A stretch of 6,203 nucleotides of DNA, from the NCBI GenBank assembly GCA_947463775.1, contig CANHVD010000363.1, positions 1-6,203 of the forward strand, in the 5' to 3' direction. Every line of letters starts with the position of its first letter. The first letter of the stretch is position 1. Shown piece by piece: positions 4,185 through 6,203 of this stretch. This stretch comes from Planctomycetaceae bacterium. GTDB lineage: Bacteria; Planctomycetota; Planctomycetia; Planctomycetales; Planctomycetaceae. The position numbers and the translations under genes were made by a program. The notes under the pieces are model-generated. The model did no database searches. It saw only the letters and a program-made list of their open reading frames with translations, and was not told where the DNA came from.

Positions 4185-6203
4185 CTATTCCTGATGAATC
4201 GCGTCCAGAGGTTTCAAGCGTCCAGCGCGGATGGCGGGCAGGACGGCGGAGAGAACGGAAAGCAGCACTCCCGCCGCGAGGTAAAGACCCAGTAGCGGGA
4301 AGTTGATGGCGAACTTAACGCCATGCTCGATCACCCCCGAATAAGAAACAGTAATCAGCCAGGCCATCACAACTCCGATGAAGGCCCCGGGCAACAAAGC
4401 GAGGCTGCCGAGCACAAACGCCTGAAACAGAAACATGCGGATAACTTGTCTGCGAGTCATCCCGACAACTCGAAGCAGTCCCAGATAACGAGTTTGCTCG
4501 ATCACATTCATGGTCAACGTATTGACGATGGCAAATCCGGCTATCACCAACGCCAGAATCAGGATCATCCACAATCGATCCGTCAGCCCCAGAATCAGCG
4601 ACTGCACCAGCTCTTTGAGATCAGTATACGACTGATAGATCAAACCGTGATCGCGGGAGAATTCCCGCAATTGTTCTCCGGTTGCGTTTGTCGCTGAGGC
4701 ACTGGCTTTGATGCCAAAGATCTGTGCTGGCTGCACCGGAAACAACTCAGCCGCCGCCCTTGAATCCATAATCACCATCAAGCCACCGGCCGTGTATTCT
4801 CGTACGATACCGGCCAGCGGCAGAACATGAGTGATCCCTCCGATTTCCAGACGAATCTCTCCACCCGTCTGTACGCCAAGGCGATGTGCGAGAACGCTGC
4901 CAACCACGGCCTCGCCCGCCATCATCTTCGCCCTCAGCCCGGAATACTGCCCCTCAACAAGATCCACTGGAAGGGGATCAGGCCCAGTCAGATCTCTGGA
5001 CATGAGCGTTGCGGAAATGCCATCGATCGAGGCGAGTGAAAAAGCCACCGGGTCGATCGATTCAACGCCCGGAATCGCACGAACCTCGGCTGCCAGCTCT
5101 GGCGATAGAGGCTCAGCTTCGGACATGTCCACACGCGGCTTGCTGGCTCGCAACAGGTAGTTGGCAGTGAGTGTTCGATCCAGCCAAGACTGGACATCAT
5201 GAGTGATCGCCAAAGTCGTGTTGCCCACGCTGATACTGGTCCCCGACACAATGAACATGACCGAAATCGTCAACGAGGTCCTGCCAAAGTTATCCAGGAG
5301 TTGGCGATGTCCAAGCTGGGCTTCTACCGGGTACGCTTTTCCGATAAGAAAATAGAGACCCGCGGCGATGGGTCTGATCAGCCCTGGCAAAAAAACAACA
5401 CCCGCAATTTGCACCAACGCAATGCCAAGGATGGAAGTAACATCCGGCATAATTTTCCTGGCCGCGCAGGCAAACATGGCCACAGCTGCGGCCAGCAGAA
5501 TTGACCCCCACAGCATCGTTCGTCGAACAGGAAACTCGCGATGCGGTGCCGAGTTCGATTTCAGAACAGCCAGCGGCCGTTGTTCACACGCCAATCGCGT
5601 CGGATACCAAACCGCAATCAACGTCACGATCGGGCCAAAGATCAGTCCGGCAATGATTGCAAGGGGATGGATCGGAATCGTCAGCGGCCGATCGAATCCA
5701 TAGATGCCATCCATCCCCTTTGATATTGCCGCACTGCCAAGCACGCCGAAGATGATTCCCGCCAATGTGCCAATGCTGCCCAGCACAAAAGCTTCACGAT
5801 ACATCGACGCTCCGACCTGTTCTGTCGTGGCTCCCACGATTCGGATCAGAGCTGTCTGTTTACGTCGCTCAGTGACTGAAATCTGAAACGTGTTGATAAC
5901 GATGAAGACTGCCGCCACAACTGACAACAAAGCCGCAACATTCAATCCGATGTTGATAATGGCTTCCGTGGGGCGTGTCATATCGGCTGCCGACGCGGGC
6001 TTATTCACAACAAGCGGGGGCTGCAGAGTTCTTTGAATCACGTCCGTTAGTTCATCAGCATCAGTCTCCGGCTTCAACAGAACCTGCAGCGAAGTCGCTT
6101 TCCCAGCAGCCTTACCGAGCCTCGCCGCATCGGCCATGGGCATGAAGACCGAAGCCGTCTCTTCCACAGCGGCCATCTTTTCAAACTTCAGGATTCCGGT
6201 AAT
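4185..6203 (-). CDS. ABC transporter permease, FtsX/MacB-like with two FtsX domains (5'-partial)
   Basis: The frame is open to the window edge: nine codons (ITGILKFEK) precede the Met at 6176, so that Met is internal and the N-terminus is missing. About 672 residues are visible. Numbering from that Met, a first FtsX domain spans about 74-206, with helices near 74-96, 128-150 and 169-191. Further hydrophobic segments lie at about 221-238, 246-276 and 300-318. A large extracytoplasmic domain (about 320-530) follows, then a second FtsX domain (about 535-657). The two FtsX domains repeat the same signatures: ERRKQTALIRIVGAT (103-117) and EQTRYLGLLRVVGMT (560-574), then YPTRLACEQRPLAVLK (191-206) and LPAIRAGRLKPLDAI (646-660). 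Such permeases pair with a LolD/MacB-type ATPase to move lipids, lipoproteins or peptides, or to transmit force to the periplasm. The ATPase is not in view and may lie upstream, beyond position 6203. The substrate cannot be stated. Confidence 0.9.
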   Translation of the reverse strand: MTGILKFEKMAAVEETASVFMPMADAARLGKAAGKATSLQVLLKPETDADELTDVIQRTLQPPLVVNKPASAADMTRPTEAIINIGLNVAALLSVVAAVFIVINTFQISVTERRKQTALIRIVGATTEQVGASMYREAFVLGSIGTLAGIIFGVLGSAAISKGMDGIYGFDRPLTIPIHPLAIIAGLIFGPIVTLIAVWYPTRLACEQRPLAVLKSNSAPHREFPVRRTMLWGSILLAAAVAMFACAARKIMPDVTSILGIALVQIAGVVFLPGLIRPIAAGLYFLIGKAYPVEAQLGHRQLLDNFGRTSLTISVMFIVSGTSISVGNTTLAITHDVQSWLDRTLTANYLLRASKPRVDMSEAEPLSPELAAEVRAIPGVESIDPVAFSLASIDGISATLMSRDLTGPDPLPVDLVEGQYSGLRAKMMAGEAVVGSVLAHRLGVQTGGEIRLEIGGITHVLPLAGIVREYTAGGLMVIMDSRAAAELFPVQPAQIFGIKASASATNATGEQLREFSRDHGLIYQSYTDLKELVQSLILGLTDRLWMILILALVIAGFAIVNTLTMNVIEQTRYLGLLRVVGMTRRQVIRMFLFQAFVLGSLALLPGAFIGVVMAWLITVSYSGVIEHGVKFAINFPLLGLYLAAGVLLSVLSAVLPAIRAGRLKPLDAIHQE

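Noticed and set aside
4185..6176. Permease start codon at 6176
   Set aside because: The frame remains open to position 6203 and the preceding codons fit the protein. Typical members have a first membrane helix and more periplasmic sequence before this point, so the start lies outside the window.

Overview
The window looks like chromosomal DNA of a planctomycete of moderate G+C. The evidence is a Tat-exported DUF1501 protein, a secreted TIM-barrel 'sugar phosphate isomerase-like' protein and a GNAT acetyltransferase, all of types that are characteristically abundant in Planctomycetes, together with weak or absent Shine-Dalgarno signals. I cannot assign genus from the sequence alone.

Layout. 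Positions 1-446 are the 3' end of a plus-strand clpC-type AAA+ chaperone gene, closed by a strong intrinsic terminator at 473-510. Positions 531-772 hold a compact repeat cluster. It has three near-identical units of about 30 bp (A 531-562 forward, B 721-750 inverted, C 741-772 forward), each with its own 7-bp hairpin. Between A and B lies a roughly 44-codon remnant of the C-terminal end of a REP-associated tyrosine transposase (RAYT, Y1/IS200-like). Units B and C overlap and form a near-perfect 25-bp-arm palindrome at 721-771. Next come a plus-strand DUF1501 gene (901-2307), a 240-bp gap, and a GNAT acetyltransferase gene (2548-3147). The GNAT gene is followed after 38 bp by a gene for an exported AP-endonuclease-2-like TIM-barrel protein (3186-4082), probably co-transcribed with it. 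A gap of about 100 bp with an 11-bp hairpin separates this from a convergent minus-strand gene (4185 to beyond 6203) for a large FtsX/MacB-type ABC transporter permease whose N-terminus lies outside the window.

How the genes relate. Apart from the GNAT/TIM-barrel pair, I see no evidence that they form one pathway; these look like independent housekeeping and accessory transcription units. DUF1501 lacks the DUF1549/DUF1553 partner that often accompanies it in planctomycetes. The most notable structure is the RAYT remnant with its REP-like repeats. It is best read as a decayed member of a known type of element (REP/RAYT) whose repeat may be specific to this lineage. I do not see an undescribed multi-gene system here.
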